A DNA stretch of 64,000 bases from a virus: positions 1-64,000 of the IMG/VR virus record IMGVR_UViG_3300037882_002640. One strand, 5' to 3'. Below, in pieces: positions 9,826-19,749 of the stretch. The notes beneath the pieces were generated by a model that was not told the origin of the DNA, did no database searches, and saw only the letters and a list, made by a program, of their open reading frames with translations. Position numbers and translations under genes: made by a program. How positions within the stretch are numbered: position 1 is the first letter of the stretch; each line of letters opens with the position of its first letter.

Positions 9826-10243
9826 TCAACTGACTATAACGTCCCCCAATCTTTTGGGGGACAATCAGTATACTAAAATAAATCTATATAAAGACTGCAG
9901 CACTACAGCAGTTACTTACACAGTTCTTCCACAACCAGTGGGCAGTATAGTTCTGAATACTGTAAACTTCTACCCTATAATGACATCTGGAATATATAAT
10001 GTAGAGTTAGTGGTTAAGAATTTAGCAGGCACAGTTATAAAAGAAAGTGACTGCAAGTTCTTAGACTGCACTTCTTTGGAGTGTGGGGTAGTTAAAGACT
10101 TAGATAACACTGATAAGCTAATTGCTTACTATGGTTTAAAAGCTAGTAACGAATGTGCTAACTGCAGTTGCGAAGATATGTGTAGAATTTATGCTAAACT
10201 AACTAACAATGAATGTACAGAATGCTGCGTGTGCACTAAGTAG
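9803..10243 (+). CDS. Cys-rich structural-region protein, unknown
   Basis: 146 residues. The N-terminal half looks like a beta domain. The C-terminal third is Cys-rich, with C-x2-C-x-C and ECTECCVC elements that could bind metal or form disulfides. The codons for about residues 13-20 carry a perfect 9-bp inverted repeat. Start overlaps the previous gene by 23 bp and the end overlaps the next by 35 bp. Its position between fibre/membrane genes and the terminator suggests a tail-associated role (inferred). Confidence 0.6.
   Translation: MTTELTCSQLTITSPNLLGDNQYTKINLYKDCSTTAVTYTVLPQPVGSIVLNTVNFYPIMTSGIYNVELVVKNLAGTVIKESDCKFLDCTSLECGVVKDLDNTDKLIAYYGLKASNECANCSCEDMCRIYAKLTNNECTECCVCTK
9841..9862 (+). 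repeat. Perfect 9-bp stem hairpin in the start of a gene
   Basis: GTCCCCCAA, a 4-base loop TCTT, then TTGGGGGAC: a perfect inverted repeat with five G:C pairs in a row in an otherwise AT-rich region. It lies 38 bases after the ATG at 9803. No T-run follows, so it is not a simple rho-independent terminator. Confidence 0.75.
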
Positions 10244-11477
10244 ACTCTCTTTAAAGTATTTTAAAGATAAAACTTATATCATAGATGTCTGCTCAGATGA
10301 AGTCAAGAAAGCGTTAGGGTACTACCTAGCTAGCACTACTGAATGTGAATATGATTATTCTAAGGTAAAATGTTTTACTGAGGACTATAAACCATGCGTA
10401 AAAACGGAATCAATGACTTGCGAGGATCAGATTACTTTTGCATTAAGTAAAGTATCCACTCCCTGCAACTTTAGGGCAGATGTTGTTAATCCTTTAGATA
10501 ATTCTAAGTATGCTGAACTTACTTTAGTTAACAATCTAGTGTATCAAAATGCTACACTTAAGACTAACTTTATTAATAATTGTAAATTCAGCACTACATC
10601 CACTGTAAACAGTGGATGCTCATCCGTAACCTGTGTTCCCGAGTTTAATCCTTTCTTTGAAACCTCTGTAACCCTGCAGAATGTTTTAACAAACGCTAAT
10701 GGTTTCATAAAGGATATAAGACTGTTTAGAACCGAGAATAATGGTAGTAGCCCTTTAACTGCTATTAGTGTAGATATATCCCCAGCTAATTTTGCTAGTT
10801 GGAATTCCTGTGGTACATGTGTAAGCTTTTACACAGCTGCAGACTTACTATTTGGTAGTGTGAATTTTACAGCCGCTTTAACGGATATTTTGAATAATGT
10901 CGCAAAGACATTACTTGGAGGGAATTTCTCTGAGTTTACGGTTAAGAAATCCGGCAATGATGTTATCATATCTTCTAAGGTTAAACACAATCCTAATAGT
11001 TATTGGGTAGGTATAAACCCTGATTCCTGCTTTATCAGTTGGGTTAATAATGCTAGCGCTCAAACGAATATAGAGTTTGCTCCCCGCTCAACCCTTCTAA
11101 GAGTTGAGAATACTGCTTATGCTAGGATGTATAGTAGTTTATCTTATTATACTCCTTGCGGCAACTACAATTTCGCTGTAGATTTCCTCCCTTTATGGAG
11201 TGTGAATACATCAGCCACTAATATAAACTTCGCCAGTTTACTCTCTAGTAAATCAAATACTCCGTTCACCATCACATATCCGTTGTTACCTTGTTTAGCC
11301 ACTACGCTAAAAGCAACAGTAACTACTAATGGGGTGATAAATACTAGGGCGTGGAGAGATTCTAGTAATCTACTACTATCCTCAACTAACGAAGCTATTG
11401 TGTATTCCCCTGGAACATACACATTTACAGCCACAACTAATAATGGCTGCACACAATCAACAAGCGCAATAGTGTAA
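10209..11477 (+). CDS. Cys-rich beta protein, probable tail component
   Basis: 422 residues, starting at an ATG inside the end of the preceding gene. About 16 Cys are spread over the first 200 residues, and the rest reads as beta-rich. The last 80 residues (T..GVINTRAWRDSSN, then YSPGTYTFTATTNNGC) resemble an Ig/PKD-like extracellular repeat, a fold common in phage and Bacteroidota surface proteins. No enzyme motif seen. The TAA stop overlaps the next ATG. Probably a virion surface or adhesion protein. Confidence 0.62.
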   Translation: MNVQNAACALSRLSLKYFKDKTYIIDVCSDEVKKALGYYLASTTECEYDYSKVKCFTEDYKPCVKTESMTCEDQITFALSKVSTPCNFRADVVNPLDNSKYAELTLVNNLVYQNATLKTNFINNCKFSTTSTVNSGCSSVTCVPEFNPFFETSVTLQNVLTNANGFIKDIRLFRTENNGSSPLTAISVDISPANFASWNSCGTCVSFYTAADLLFGSVNFTAALTDILNNVAKTLLGGNFSEFTVKKSGNDVIISSKVKHNPNSYWVGINPDSCFISWVNNASAQTNIEFAPRSTLLRVENTAYARMYSSLSYYTPCGNYNFAVDFLPLWSVNTSATNINFASLLSSKSNTPFTITYPLLPCLATTLKATVTTNGVINTRAWRDSSNLLLSSTNEAIVYSPGTYTFTATTNNGCTQSTSAIV

Positions 11478-11917
11478 TGAAACTTAAACTAGTAAGAAAG
11501 ATATTTTTAGAAGACAGAGTTATCAGTAACCTATATATAGATGGAGTTCTATACTGCCAAGTATTAGAGGATACTGATAGAGGTCTAGACTCTAAAATGT
11601 CTTTAGATGAAATTAAGAAATTAAAGATATGGGGCAAGACTTGTATACCTTACGGTACATACGAAGTCATTATCTCATTCTCTAATAAATTCCAAAAGAT
11701 GCTTCCACTACTGGTTAACGTGCCAGGGTACTTAGGGATAAGAATACATTCAGGTGTGCTCCCTGAACACACAGAAGGCTGCTTACTTCCTGGTGTCTAT
11801 AACAACGGAGAATTCAAAAATTCCAGAATTATGACTACCAAGCTTATCTCCTTAGTAGAGAAAGCGAAAAAGCGAAGCAAAATCACCATTGAAATCACAA
11901 AAGAGGTAACCAGTTAA
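11477..11917 (+). CDS. DUF5675 family protein
   Basis: 146 residues matching the DUF5675 pattern: a short beta start, LYIDGVLYCQVLED, then W-GKT-IP-GTYEV, then P-LxNVPGYLGIRIHSG followed by HTEGCLLPG. The conserved His, Thr and Gly-Cys in the IRIHSG/TEGC segment suggest an enzyme-like site, but the activity of the family is not settled. It is found in phages and Bacteroidota. Last gene before a terminator whose stem contains its own TAA. A role in lysis or cell-wall contact is possible. Confidence 0.75.
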   Translation: MKLKLVRKIFLEDRVISNLYIDGVLYCQVLEDTDRGLDSKMSLDEIKKLKIWGKTCIPYGTYEVIISFSNKFQKMLPLLVNVPGYLGIRIHSGVLPEHTEGCLLPGVYNNGEFKNSRIMTTKLISLVEKAKKRSKITIEITKEVTS

Positions 11918-11936
11918 TGGTTACCTTTTTTTATTT
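11904..11936 (+). terminator. Rho-independent terminator overlapping a stop codon
   Basis: AGGTAACCA (11904-11912), loop GTTAA, TGGTTACCT (11918-11926), then six T and ATTT. Perfect 9-bp stem. The stop codon of the DUF5675 gene lies in the loop and 3' arm, so translation to the end would cover the hairpin. It divides the + strand into an upstream fibre/membrane block and a downstream neck/cargo block. Confidence 0.85.
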
Positions 11937-11968
11937 CTGTAAACTCAAATAACATAAGATATTTGTAT

Positions 11969-12643
11969 ATGAAAACAATAGAGCATGTTTACGCTATAAA
12001 AAATATTCTCTCTAAAGGAGAGGTTTCAGACGACTACTCCTACTCTAATAAATTAATACTTCACTTTTTAGAGGTATCCAGAGCTAGGCTAATCGAAGAA
12101 AAAGCAAATAAGTACCACCACATCTCAGAACAATCTTATTCATCACTTTGTATGGATTTAGAGAAAGGAACTTTTCACAACTGCTGTACTGGCCCTGATG
12201 ATAAGTGCTTATTGAAATCAGTAAAAGAAATACCAAAAACTATAAATACTAGGTTTGGAAACTTAACTAAGGTTACTGACCTAGCTGGTAATGTAATACC
12301 CATGGGGAGTATAACTACAGACTCTTTATCCCAATACTCCATAACAGCTAAGAATAGCACTGTATGGTTTATTCATGATAGTAAACTATACATCAAGAAT
12401 AATAACGATTTAGAGAAAGTGGTTGTAAATGGTCTTTTCCTTAATCCAGAAGATTCTCTGGAAGAATGTCCAGACTCGACAACTATTAACTGTCCTAGTT
12501 ACTTAGATACAGAGTTTCCAATAGATAGTGATTTAATTGACGCTATGTACCAACTCACCCTGCGCTACCTAACACTGCCAGTACAAAAAGATTTAATGAA
12601 TGACGCAAGAGAAAATATGGAAGGTGGTCAACCTCAAGGATAG
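11969..12643 (+). CDS. Neck/ring-type structural protein (crAss-like)
   Basis: 224 residues. ATG 11969 is preferred over an upstream TTG. No enzymatic motif. It has an alpha-helical start, a middle beta region with Cys, and an acidic helical C-terminus. First gene after the terminator and in the place where crAss-like phages encode ring or connector proteins just before the tail hub. Function is assigned from gene order rather than from a motif. Its 3' end overlaps the next gene by 44 bp. Confidence 0.55.
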   Translation: MKTIEHVYAIKNILSKGEVSDDYSYSNKLILHFLEVSRARLIEEKANKYHHISEQSYSSLCMDLEKGTFHNCCTGPDDKCLLKSVKEIPKTINTRFGNLTKVTDLAGNVIPMGSITTDSLSQYSITAKNSTVWFIHDSKLYIKNNNDLEKVVVNGLFLNPEDSLEECPDSTTINCPSYLDTEFPIDSDLIDAMYQLTLRYLTLPVQKDLMNDARENMEGGQPQG

Positions 12644-13040
12644 TTATAAAGACTACAAGGAAGAAGTAGATTATAATACCTATAAGAAAGTTATATATGC
12701 TATGTATGATATCATGATGGACAATATGATGAACAAAGGAATAGTGTATAAATTACCACATAATATAGGTGTTATAGGATGTTTCCAAAGAACTACCTAT
12801 GGACGAGGAGTTATGGATTTTAAACTTCATAAAGAGACTGGAATAAAAAGATATATTAAGAATTATCATTCTGAAGAAAGAGTAATAGTATTTAATTTGG
12901 ATACTTCATACCACTCTGGTATAACTAACCAATTCCGTAAACTGTATAAGTTTACTGCCTCTCGCTCTAGAAAAAGACAACTCGCTAGCATTATTAAATC
13001 AAAAGTAGATATTTGCACCTACAACAATTTAGATGAGTAA
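12600..13040 (+). CDS. Conserved neck-region protein, unknown
   Basis: 146 residues, basic (especially the last 50, with SRSRKRQ). The element KGIVYKLPHNIGVIGCFQR followed by charged beta strands is of the kind seen in small neck-region proteins of crAss-like phages. I cannot name it. It sits between a ring-type protein and the tail hub, overlapping both (44 and 8 bp), which supports a role in virion assembly. Confidence 0.55.
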   Translation: MTQEKIWKVVNLKDSYKDYKEEVDYNTYKKVIYAMYDIMMDNMMNKGIVYKLPHNIGVIGCFQRTTYGRGVMDFKLHKETGIKRYIKNYHSEERVIVFNLDTSYHSGITNQFRKLYKFTASRSRKRQLASIIKSKVDICTYNNLDE

Positions 13041-13731
13041 AACAAATTATATTTCAATAAAGTCAGTATTATTTGACTTAAGTACCTTATTAGAAGATAG
13101 GTACTATAACCAAGCTAAAATGCTTGAATGGGCAGTTAAAGGTTATCAGTCTTTGAAGTTAGAAGATAAGTTCATTAAGAAAGTATTTCACTCTAAAGTA
13201 GATAATCACAAAGTTCAGTTACCTATAGATTTGAAGTTCATACTAATGGTAGCTTTAAAAGATAAGGACAGGGTTAGAGCACTAGTTCCTGCTAGTACAC
13301 AACTAACTATGGAAAAGTGTTTACTTCCTAATACCTGCCATAATTGCAAAACTGACTACACTGTAGATCATAACTTAGTTCTAACCCTAAGTAGTAATGA
13401 AGGGGATGTCTATGTTGAATATTTAGCCTATCCTACAGAGGATGGAGAGTTCTTAATACCAGATCATGAAGATGTAAAGGAAGCTATCGTTAACTATATC
13501 TTATGGAAATACTGGCTATCTAAATCTTTAATGAAAGAACAAGGAGCAGACAATAAGACAGAGTATTTTAGAAACCTATATGTTATGTACTCCAACAAGG
13601 CTTTGTCCTTATCAATGCCTGATGTTGGGCAAATGGAGAACATTAAACGACAGTTTAATTCTTTAGTTCCTAAGGATGATTTCAGTAACCTGTTTGTAAC
13701 TTTAAATAACCAAGAAAATGGAAACAGCTAA
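13033..13731 (+). CDS. Tail hub/adaptor protein (P22 gp4-like)
   Basis: 232 residues. The N-terminal pattern LEWAVKGYQSL, then beta-strand LPIDLKFILMVAL, a central Cys pair (NTCHNC), and a helical C-terminal half fit the head-tail adaptor/hub proteins that crAss-like phages share with podoviruses. Directly upstream of the muzzle protein, as expected for a short tail. Such proteins form a ring below the portal. It overlaps its neighbours by 8 and 14 bp. Confidence 0.65.
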   Translation: MSKTNYISIKSVLFDLSTLLEDRYYNQAKMLEWAVKGYQSLKLEDKFIKKVFHSKVDNHKVQLPIDLKFILMVALKDKDRVRALVPASTQLTMEKCLLPNTCHNCKTDYTVDHNLVLTLSSNEGDVYVEYLAYPTEDGEFLIPDHEDVKEAIVNYILWKYWLSKSLMKEQGADNKTEYFRNLYVMYSNKALSLSMPDVGQMENIKRQFNSLVPKDDFSNLFVTLNNQENGNS

Positions 13732-16700
13732 CTTACCTATAAAAGGTTTAAATACAGATGTCTTGGAAAAATTCCAAGAAGAAGGAACCTACAGGTTTGC
13801 TTTGAATGCGGTACTTGAAACAGAAGATGGGGATTTAAGGGGGATATCAAACGAGCATGGAACTACTCTTTGTAATACATCCTTTCCAGCAGGTAAGAAG
13901 GTGATTGGTCACGTATTAACTGATACTAGTGATATAGTATTATTTCTATTTGATCCAGCGACTGTACGACCAGCACATGAGATAGGAATACTCAATTCTG
14001 AATCCTGTGTTTACACAACCATTGCTAGGGGGGAGTGCTTAAACTTCAAAAGGGAAAATCAGATAAATGCTATATTCAGGATTAAAGACGGGTGCACTAG
14101 ATATGTTTACTTTACCGATAATTTAAATCCTTACAGAGTAGTTAATATCACTGATACTACTGATTGGGTTAATCAGACAACTAAGAATATTCTTAGCTGC
14201 GATAAAATTAAATTTACTCGTGATGCCCCACCCCCACAGATTACTGGCTATAACTTAAATGGTTACGATAGCGGTGTAGCTGACTTTGGTGGGGTACTGG
14301 AGTATGGAACTTATTCCTTCTCATTTAGATACCTAGATTATGATGGTAATCCAACTGATTGGATTCAACCCACTAGGTACTTCCCTGTAATGACTGGTCG
14401 CCGTAGCGATTTAGAGAATGACAGGACTGCCGCTTTCCACACAGGGGCTGTAAATGTGAGTACAGAAAATGGATATAGACCAGCATCTGGAAAGTCCATT
14501 GCTTTGAATATAAACAGATTAAGTACACAATTCTCCCACTATGAAATTGCAGTAATTAAAAGAGGAGCATCTTCTGGAGAGATTACTGCAGTTAACATCC
14601 TACCTAAGAAGCCTATCCTTAACCCAAGCAATCTATCTTTAGTATCAGATGTGTTTATCTACACTGGTGGAGAGTCTGTAGTATTATCTTCCTTAGAGGA
14701 GATTTTCTCAGAGACTGTTAAGTTGGATAGGGTGGTAGCACATACTCAAGCAGACAATAGATTATTAGTTGCTGGAGTAACTAATCCAGCAAGAGATTAT
14801 ACTGGATTCCAACGACATGCCTCCTCTATAGAAACAAGGTGGCTACACCAAGCACAGGATATCTTTATGGCTAATTCCAAGTCCGCTACTGGATACCAGC
14901 TTTTTAGTGGGTTAATGCATGATGAGGTATATGCTTTTGGAATTGTATACGTGTTTAAGGATGGCAGCACTTCCCCAGTATTCCATATCCCTGGCAGAAA
15001 GATTGACATTACTACCCCTTTACTAGCAGGCAATGTACACATAACCGATAATAACCCGTTAGACTCCTTCACCTTACCAAATACTGACCCTAACATATTT
15101 GATATTAATGTTGATAAGAGGTGGCAAGTGTATAACACTTACACCAAATTAAACAGTACTGCTACAGAAGGGTACATGGGGTACTACGAAAGTAGTGATA
15201 CCAATTACCCAACTAAAGTAATTCCTTGTGATACTAATCCCGATGGATACTGGGGTAGAGATTTTTCAGGTGATTTACTAACGGGTAAGATAAGGCATCA
15301 TAGAACCCCAACATACTCTCCAAAAACAAGTTTGGGTGGTAATTTTGTAGGAGAGCATGACATATGTGGTGTTAAATTTATAATGGATGAAGAGTATCCA
15401 CACTCAGATATTATTGGGCACTATTATGTTAATGGGGATAGAAGTTCAGGAGATAAAACTGTATTAGATGTAGGGGTGTTATCGAGGAGTTTGTTATCTC
15501 CAGATGAGGGATCCCCTACGCTCTTCCCTAATTCCACATTCTCAGACTTGGCAAGTATTATTAACGATAGCAGGTTTAATGGTGGAACTACTACAGAAAC
15601 TAAGGATCATTTTTTCCTATCTAATAAAACTCAGTATTTAGAGAAGATGGAAGAAGGTTCTTATTTAAGAGTATTAGATTTCATCATATCAAAAAATTTA
15701 ACTACTGTGGCCAATGCAAGCGCCCAGTTTTACCCTCCTAATAAAACTGTAGATTTAAATGTAGTTAGAGATTTTGAGCAGGACTGGTTTGCTCGTCCTT
15801 TAGCTAATTTCAACTATGATATTGAAGGCTCTGCTTACTTAGGAAGGAGTGTTAACTACTTAAATCGCACTAGTGTAGGTGGGGTGGGATTCTTTGAAGG
15901 TAATAGTGTAACAACTATAAACGAGGAGAATATGGTTAACCGCTCATCTTCTATAAATCTTGGGGTTGTCTCTTTAGATAGAGGGGTTGTAGGCCCAAAT
16001 ACTACTACGAACTGCTTAGCTAGAGTCGCTATAAAAAGCCATAGAAATGTATTCAATACTCTGGACAAGATTATATACAAAGCACTAGGAACTACCTATG
16101 CTATTAAAGCCCCAGGAGTTACTCTTAATACTTCAATCTATAGCGGGGATATAATAAACTCCCAACCTTACTTCTCAGAAAGTTTTATTGTTGAAAATAA
16201 TGCTAATACATTCTTCTCGGATTATAGTTTCCTAACTGTAATACTCGAATCAGACATCAATACTACAAGTAGATTAAACGATAGGGAGAACAACACATTT
16301 AAACACTTCACTGGTGGCTACACAATATTCGATGCTACTGCTGACTCGTTACTTTCCTATCTAAAAAGTAAGTTACAAACTAGTGGAGATGTCATTACAT
16401 ATGACTACGAAAGGCATTACTACTCTAAAGCATATGATTTTTTCCAGTCTGATAAACCTTACTTCCCATTAGATGAGGACTTTAATGTTTGTAATGAATG
16501 TTATGATGAGGAGTATCCTTACAGGATATACTACTCCCAGCAAGATACCTTAGAGAGTGGTAGGGATTACTATAGGACTATACTTCCCAATAACTATAAA
16601 GATTTAGATGGGTACATAGGGAAGATTACAGACTTATTCACATTCAAAAGTAAGTTGTTTGCTTTAACTACTAATTCATGTGTGATGCTTCCTTTCCGCC

Positions 16701-17878
16701 CACAAGTAGTTCAAACTAATGAGGGAACTGCGTATATAGGTGCTGGAGAATTCTTATCTCTACCATTAGTTCCCCTTAAGACTACTGACTACGCATTTGG
16801 TGGAACTTCCCATTTTAAGTCTAGAGTAATTACAGAGTATGGGGCAGTGTTTGTAGACGACATATCTGGAAGACCTTTTGTAGTGGATGAGAACTTAACT
16901 GACTTATCTTTATCTGGTATGCGGAACTTCTTCCAGCAGGAAGGAACTCTCTCACTAGTAAGTCAGATGAAGTCTAAGGGAATCAACTATAATATCTATT
17001 CTACCTCATCCCCTGTAGGTGTTGGTTATATAACTACCTATGAGCCTAGATTTAAAAGATTAATAATCACTAAGAAAGACTTCTCTATCCTCCCTTCCTT
17101 CTTATCCGCGTTTAGCTTCACAACTACACCAATTAATAATACCTTATCTTGGGATGGCGCAAGGTTTGTTTACAAGGATAACAATGGAGTGCTATCTTAC
17201 CCTGAATTAAGTAACCCCTTCTTCTTTGAGAATAAGTCCTTTACTCTGTCCTTCTCTTTCCTAACTAACTCATTTGTATCTTTCCATAGTTATCTTCCAG
17301 AGTACCTGTTTAATAACTATCGTAACTTCTTCAGTAACTCACTTTACAAGCACACAGGAGACTACCAGTATTACTATGATAGAAAGTATGATTTTGTTGT
17401 GGACTATATTGCTAATCTAAATACTAAGGAGATAAAAACATTCTCTCATGTAACTCTTCGTAACAGAACTTACTACAATGGGTTTACTAATAATACTTTT
17501 GATAGGATATTAGCTTACAATACTCATCAATCTAGTGGGGTTATATTTTTAGATAAGGATAAGAACTTTGATTTGTCCCATAATAATCTGTACTCCCCTG
17601 TAAAGTCAGTGGGCGATACTTATCGTATAAATGGACTAAGAGATAATACTATTAGTAATTCTTTACCAATATGGGACTACTCTTGGACTACTAAGTCTCA
17701 GCAATACTATATTGATAAGTTACCTAATATACTTAACATTAATACCAATCCTAACCTATTCGAGCAACAACGATTAAAGGATTACTACTTAGGATTGAGG
17801 CTATTCTACAAGCCTGTTTATAATGAAAAAATAACTGTGGACATCTTAGATACCACCTATTCAAATAGAAATAGATAA
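13718..17878 (+). CDS. Tail muzzle/stabilisation protein
   Basis: 1386 residues. The first 100 residues match the crAss-like tail stabilisation (muzzle) protein: a KGLNTD-like start, EEGTYRFALNAVL, a GxxRGISNEHGT segment, then IGHVL and a beta-propeller-like body. The region around 925-1010 has NECYDEEYPYRIYYS, then a TDLFTFKSKLFALT strand. In crAss-like virions this protein closes the tail tube, analogous to P22 gp10. No signal peptide and no enzyme motif. The TAA stop overlaps the next ATG. All Trp codons are TGG. Confidence 0.8.
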   Translation: METANLPIKGLNTDVLEKFQEEGTYRFALNAVLETEDGDLRGISNEHGTTLCNTSFPAGKKVIGHVLTDTSDIVLFLFDPATVRPAHEIGILNSESCVYTTIARGECLNFKRENQINAIFRIKDGCTRYVYFTDNLNPYRVVNITDTTDWVNQTTKNILSCDKIKFTRDAPPPQITGYNLNGYDSGVADFGGVLEYGTYSFSFRYLDYDGNPTDWIQPTRYFPVMTGRRSDLENDRTAAFHTGAVNVSTENGYRPASGKSIALNINRLSTQFSHYEIAVIKRGASSGEITAVNILPKKPILNPSNLSLVSDVFIYTGGESVVLSSLEEIFSETVKLDRVVAHTQADNRLLVAGVTNPARDYTGFQRHASSIETRWLHQAQDIFMANSKSATGYQLFSGLMHDEVYAFGIVYVFKDGSTSPVFHIPGRKIDITTPLLAGNVHITDNNPLDSFTLPNTDPNIFDINVDKRWQVYNTYTKLNSTATEGYMGYYESSDTNYPTKVIPCDTNPDGYWGRDFSGDLLTGKIRHHRTPTYSPKTSLGGNFVGEHDICGVKFIMDEEYPHSDIIGHYYVNGDRSSGDKTVLDVGVLSRSLLSPDEGSPTLFPNSTFSDLASIINDSRFNGGTTTETKDHFFLSNKTQYLEKMEEGSYLRVLDFIISKNLTTVANASAQFYPPNKTVDLNVVRDFEQDWFARPLANFNYDIEGSAYLGRSVNYLNRTSVGGVGFFEGNSVTTINEENMVNRSSSINLGVVSLDRGVVGPNTTTNCLARVAIKSHRNVFNTLDKIIYKALGTTYAIKAPGVTLNTSIYSGDIINSQPYFSESFIVENNANTFFSDYSFLTVILESDINTTSRLNDRENNTFKHFTGGYTIFDATADSLLSYLKSKLQTSGDVITYDYERHYYSKAYDFFQSDKPYFPLDEDFNVCNECYDEEYPYRIYYSQQDTLESGRDYYRTILPNNYKDLDGYIGKITDLFTFKSKLFALTTNSCVMLPFRPQVVQTNEGTAYIGAGEFLSLPLVPLKTTDYAFGGTSHFKSRVITEYGAVFVDDISGRPFVVDENLTDLSLSGMRNFFQQEGTLSLVSQMKSKGINYNIYSTSSPVGVGYITTYEPRFKRLIITKKDFSILPSFLSAFSFTTTPINNTLSWDGARFVYKDNNGVLSYPELSNPFFFENKSFTLSFSFLTNSFVSFHSYLPEYLFNNYRNFFSNSLYKHTGDYQYYYDRKYDFVVDYIANLNTKEIKTFSHVTLRNRTYYNGFTNNTFDRILAYNTHQSSGVIFLDKDKNFDLSHNNLYSPVKSVGDTYRINGLRDNTISNSLPIWDYSWTTKSQQYYIDKLPNILNINTNPNLFEQQRLKDYYLGLRLFYKPVYNEKITVDILDTTYSNRNR

Positions 17879-19749
17879 TGAATAAAAAATTAAAATATAA
17901 TACTGGAGGAATGACTCCAGGAACTCAAAGAGACTTATCCCAAGTTCTAGGGGTGGTGTCTAGTGTGGCTCCTATGTTTGGCCCAATTGGTATTGGCGTT
18001 GGAGTAGCTGCTGGGTTAGGTTCCAACTTCTTAGGTAAGAAATACGAAGAGAATGTTAGAGCTCCACACATGGCTAGCTTTCAAGGCTACAGAGATGGAG
18101 GTATGTTGCCACTTAGTAATAACGCACAAGAGGTAGTTACCAATCCTAACAAAGTAGATGCTTACTTTGACCCCACACGTGGAGTTCGTCTTGACGATGC
18201 TGAAGTAATTAAATCTGATTTTGTTTTCTCCAACCGTGTAGTTAATCCAATAACTAATCGTACCTTTGCTAAGGATGCGAAAAGAGTTGAAATGAAGACA
18301 GGAATGGCTGAGAAGAAGAATGAAATTTATGGGGATACTATTTCCAAGAATACTGTTAGTTTTAATAATCAAATTAGTGGGGGTTTAGCTTCTCTACAAG
18401 AGCAGGTAGCTACATCTATGGGGATGAGAGATTCTGCTCCTAGAGGTTATACTAAGGGTGGCCCAATAGACCCACCTTATATGCGTACAATGAGAACTGC
18501 TACTGATGGTATATACTACGACCCCTTTAGCGATACCTTTGTTAAACGCAGTAGCCAGACAGGGAAATACACTCCAGCATTGTTGTCTCCTTCTGATAAG
18601 GAGGCCATCCGACCTACTCCAGAAGCTGTGCAGGTTCATAGAACTACATATGCTAGAACCCCTGTACCGAACAATGTCCCGCAGTTTCCTATACCAGGGT
18701 TACCTATTAATTCTAATTTAAATAGACCACTGGTAGAAAGTAATATCCCGCAGTTCCCAATTTCTGGCTTACCCATTAACCAAAACTTGGATGCGCCCCC
18801 CTCACCAATTCCGAACTTACTAAACTTTGGTTTTGGGGATAATCCTGCAGTGCAAAGCCAAGTTGAGCAGCCCGCTATAAATACCCCACAGCCTGTACCT
18901 AACCCCACAGCAGTCACATCAAGACCTGTTACTAGTGCACGGCCCACCACAAGAACACAACCCCAAGGCACCCCACCCGCTCTTGCGCAAGATCCTGTAG
19001 GCCCCTTCAACATACCCGATCAAGAAGGTGGTAGAAGTTACGCGGCTTACCCTAGGAATATTGACCCACTACCTTTGCCACTTCCAGGACTAGGTGGAGT
19101 TCAAAGCCAAACTAATCCTGTTGTTGATGTCCGTAATAATCTAGCCAACTACAAAACCCCTACTACAGGAGCTGAGGGTGTAACCCCTAAGGCTGGTCTA
19201 GGAACTGGGTTCACTACTGGGGATTACATGCAGTTAGGTGCTGGATTATCCAGACTTGCTTTCTTCCAGTCTCCTGAAGTTGAACGTCAGTATAATGATA
19301 ACACTGACATCACTAAACAGAGTTATGATGTAAACCCAGTACTTGCTGCTAACAACACAAATTTCCAAAACTCGGTAAACAATACTGAAACTTATTCCCC
19401 TAATCTAAGGAGGGCAGTAATGAATCAATTGTATGCTAAGAAATTAGCACAGGATGGGCAGACTATTGGGCAGTATCAAACAATGAATAACCAAGCTGTG
19501 ACAGACTACGAGAACAGGTTGTCTAACCAAACTAGATATAATAACCAGCAAACTATTGGAACTAACGATATAAACGCTAGAAATCGTGCAGCTGCTCGTC
19601 AGTCACAGTTTGCAGCGTTTGACCAGTTAGGCACATTTGGGGTTATGTTAAATCAAAAGAAATCCAATGCTGCGTACATAGAGGCTTTGAAACTTAGGTA
19701 TCCTGATGTTTCTACAAACGTATTAAATTCACTGTTAAATGGTCAATAG
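17878..19749 (+). CDS. Internal virion (cargo-type) protein with Pro-rich repeats
   Basis: 623 residues. A glycine-rich hydrophobic segment (about 22-58) could be membrane-active. The motif RGVRLDDAEVIKSDFVFSN at about 100-120 is of a kind seen in large internal proteins of Bacteroidota phages. A near-duplicated segment (about residues 262-306: PQFPIPGLPIN, then PQFPISGLPIN) leads into a long Pro/Gln/Thr-rich stretch. The C-terminus is Asn/Gln-rich and helical. Between the muzzle gene and the polymerase polyprotein, the place of crAss cargo proteins that are packed in the head and ejected with DNA. Confidence 0.65.
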   Translation: MNKKLKYNTGGMTPGTQRDLSQVLGVVSSVAPMFGPIGIGVGVAAGLGSNFLGKKYEENVRAPHMASFQGYRDGGMLPLSNNAQEVVTNPNKVDAYFDPTRGVRLDDAEVIKSDFVFSNRVVNPITNRTFAKDAKRVEMKTGMAEKKNEIYGDTISKNTVSFNNQISGGLASLQEQVATSMGMRDSAPRGYTKGGPIDPPYMRTMRTATDGIYYDPFSDTFVKRSSQTGKYTPALLSPSDKEAIRPTPEAVQVHRTTYARTPVPNNVPQFPIPGLPINSNLNRPLVESNIPQFPISGLPINQNLDAPPSPIPNLLNFGFGDNPAVQSQVEQPAINTPQPVPNPTAVTSRPVTSARPTTRTQPQGTPPALAQDPVGPFNIPDQEGGRSYAAYPRNIDPLPLPLPGLGGVQSQTNPVVDVRNNLANYKTPTTGAEGVTPKAGLGTGFTTGDYMQLGAGLSRLAFFQSPEVERQYNDNTDITKQSYDVNPVLAANNTNFQNSVNNTETYSPNLRRAVMNQLYAKKLAQDGQTIGQYQTMNNQAVTDYENRLSNQTRYNNQQTIGTNDINARNRAAARQSQFAAFDQLGTFGVMLNQKKSNAAYIEALKLRYPDVSTNVLNSLLNGQ

